A stretch of DNA of 15,399 bases from Lachnoclostridium sp. UBA903 (GTDB lineage: Bacteria; Bacillota; Clostridia; Lachnospirales; Lachnospiraceae): NCBI GenBank assembly GCA_002294045.1, contig DBEP01000079.1, positions 1 to 15,399 on the forward strand, in the 5' to 3' direction. The notes below the pieces were generated by a model that saw only the letters and a list, made by a program, of their open reading frames with translations, was not told the DNA's origin and did no database searches. The translations under genes and the position numbers were made by a program. This document shows positions 14,481 through 15,399 of the stretch, in pieces. The stretch's first letter is position 1; every line of letters starts with the position of its first letter.

Positions 14481-15089
14481 TTAAGATAAATGTTTTACCA
14501 TACGATAGAGGAAAAACGGATTCCTATCTATCCTTTCCGCCGTCTCATAGCCTATTCGCCGATAAAGCTTATGCGCCAAAACATTCTTTTGCTTCACAGT
14601 TAATGACATTTTGGAAAAACCGTTTTGCCTGGCCACATCTTCTGCGTACAGCAATAATTTTGTTCCGACACCCATTCCACGGCTCTCCGGTACAGTAGCA
14701 AGTGTTCCAATATGGAATTCATCTTCACGCCCTTCCCGCAGATTCAAAAGATTCCATGTTTCCAGCAAATGTGACACCATATATAAAACAAGCGGCCATT
14801 TTCGGATTTGTAAAAGTTGTTTTCCCGTCGGCCATGCCAACCGGTTTAAAAGTTTGACAGGGTAGCAGGTTATCAAACCCAGCGTTTTATCTCCTTGTTT
14901 TGCTTCATAAGTGTATTCGTGACTGAATCGGTTTCCCTTTTCCCGCCATAACTGTGCGAGTGTCGCTTCTGCGATATTTTCATCCGTTGTTCCTATCAGA
15001 CTTTTAATCGCGTCATCCAACGCCATTCTATTCAACTTCGATCCTCTGTCAGAAAACAAATTACCCTTAGCAATTATTATATCATGCAT
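14481..15089 (-). CDS. GNAT-family N-acetyltransferase
   Basis: A 202-residue enzyme of the GNAT superfamily, which moves an acetyl group from acetyl-CoA to an amine. Motif A, binding acetyl-CoA, is at about 128-142 (GTLATVPESRGMGVG, with the R-G-M-G-V-G loop). A conserved helix follows (LLYAEDVARQNGF), then motif B with AHKLYRRIGYE near 162-173 including the usual Tyr. The N-terminal third, about 1-60, is not typical and may form the substrate side. I place the start at the ATG at 15089 because GAGGTGG sits 6 nt upstream; a GTG at 15104 would add 5 residues but lacks its own site. The substrate is unknown; small-molecule detoxification would fit a TetR-controlled operon, but this is inference. 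Confidence 0.9.
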   Translation of the reverse strand: MHDIIIAKGNLFSDRGSKLNRMALDDAIKSLIGTTDENIAEATLAQLWREKGNRFSHEYTYEAKQGDKTLGLITCYPVKLLNRLAWPTGKQLLQIRKWPLVLYMVSHLLETWNLLNLREGREDEFHIGTLATVPESRGMGVGTKLLLYAEDVARQNGFSKMSLTVKQKNVLAHKLYRRIGYETAERIDRNPFFLYRMVKHLS

Positions 15090-15110
15090 TGTAAACCACC
15101 TCACTTGTTT

Positions 15111-15144
15111 TTTTGGTACTTCTATGGTTTTTATAGTACCAAAA
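15111..15144. promoter_or_regulatory. Palindromic operator overlapping the promoter, probable TetR-family site
   Basis: TTTTGGTACT (15111-15120) and AGTACCAAAA (15135-15144) are perfect 10-bp arms 14 bp apart. One arm covers most of the -10 box and the other lies just beyond the expected transcription start. Repressor bound here would block polymerase. The only repressor gene nearby is the TetR-type gene in the same operon, so negative autoregulation is the simplest reading. Confidence 0.75.
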
Positions 15145-15161
15145 TACTGAACTCATGTCAA
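15133..15161 (-). promoter_or_regulatory. Sigma-A promoter of the acetyltransferase-repressor operon
   Basis: On the minus strand the -35 box TTGACA (15161-15156) is a perfect consensus match, and TACTAT (15138-15133) matches the -10 consensus at five of six positions, with exactly 17 bp between them. The -10 box lies 44 bp before the ATG, leaving a leader of roughly 35 nt with the ribosome binding site. Confidence 0.85.
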
Positions 15162-15232
15162 TACTTCGGATAAAAAAAGTTAAAACCGGTGTAAATACTC
15201 CTTGTTTCCACAAACGGTAATACAGGCCTACA

Positions 15233-15399
15233 CATAAGAAAGTATCCCGCAAGCCAGACTCTGGCACTGACGTACTATGGAAATTTGTCACTTAGATAAC
15301 AAATTTTCATAGCGCGTCATATGCGTCCTGCCAGGAGGGCTTTTTGTACAATTTCCTACTGCAAAAAATCCTACTGCATAAGAAAGAGTCTGGCTTGCC
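15233..15399. repeat. Candidate dispersed structured repeat, copy B, cut by the window end
   Basis: GCAAGCCAGACTCT (15249-15262) and AGAGTCTGGCTTGC (15385-15398) are perfect 14-bp terminal arms. Nested inside are CTGGCA/TGCCAG (15261-15266 and 15329-15334), TGACG/CGTCA (15268-15272 and 15315-15319) and a 14-bp stem with one wobble (15275-15288 with 15299-15312). CATAAGAAAG is directly repeated at 15233-15242 and 15377-15386, and TCCTACTGCA occurs twice near 15354-15378. No gene is seen here; the promoter at 15133-15161 lies just outside. Confidence 0.55.

Noticed and set aside
15082..15291. 69-codon minus-strand frame upstream of the acetyltransferase
   Set aside because: It covers the promoter, the operator and part of the repeat element, and overlaps the acetyltransferase start.
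1..15399. Search by eye for CRISPR arrays, tRNA genes, rRNA and catabolite-response (cre) boxes
   Set aside because: No regularly spaced repeats, no tRNA-like cloverleaf and no rRNA signature seen; no cre-like TGWAANCGNTNWCA match found in the intergenic regions.

Overview
The window looks like a chromosomal segment of a low-to-moderate GC, Gram-positive anaerobe of the Clostridia, most likely Lachnospiraceae. Three things point there: strong AGGAGG-type ribosome binding sites, lipoprotein-type solute-binding proteins, and a YesM/YesN-type two-component system beside sugar transporters. The genus cannot be set from this sequence. Every convincing gene lies on the minus strand, so transcription runs from high to low coordinates.

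Right edge (about 13859-15399): a two-gene operon, a GNAT acetyltransferase followed by a TetR-type repressor. It is driven by a near-consensus promoter (TTGACA, 17 bp, TACTAT) whose -10 box sits inside a 34-bp palindrome, the likely repressor operator. Upstream lies a nested inverted-repeat element that runs off the window. A related-looking element lies at about 13321-13455, in the 600-bp gap before the next operon.

Middle (8634-13250): a tightly packed trio of sensor histidine kinase (YesM type), AraC-type response regulator (YesN type) and a family-1 solute-binding protein. The binding protein lacks a lipobox and keeps an N-terminal hydrophobic segment, which suggests a ligand co-receptor rather than a transport component. 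Two strong bidirectional hairpin terminators insulate this trio from the next operon.

Left-centre (2298-8302): a complete five-gene ABC importer of the dipeptide/oligopeptide class, ordered binding protein, permease, permease, ATPase, ATPase. The binding protein is long and has a tryptophan-rich C-terminus, a look I associate with oligosaccharide-binding members of this family. Three hairpins between the binding-protein gene and the first permease gene could hold binding-protein mRNA above permease mRNA.

Left edge (1-2108): a family-1 sugar-binding lipoprotein and the start of a MalF-type permease, part of a second importer that continues outside the window. The 273 bp between them can fold into a closed multi-helix structure with an H-type pseudoknot and is the best candidate here for an unannotated structured RNA.

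Taken together, the left 13 kb reads as a carbohydrate-sensing and uptake locus: an extracytoplasmic sensor complex and two different classes of ABC importer. The substrate cannot be named from sequence alone.
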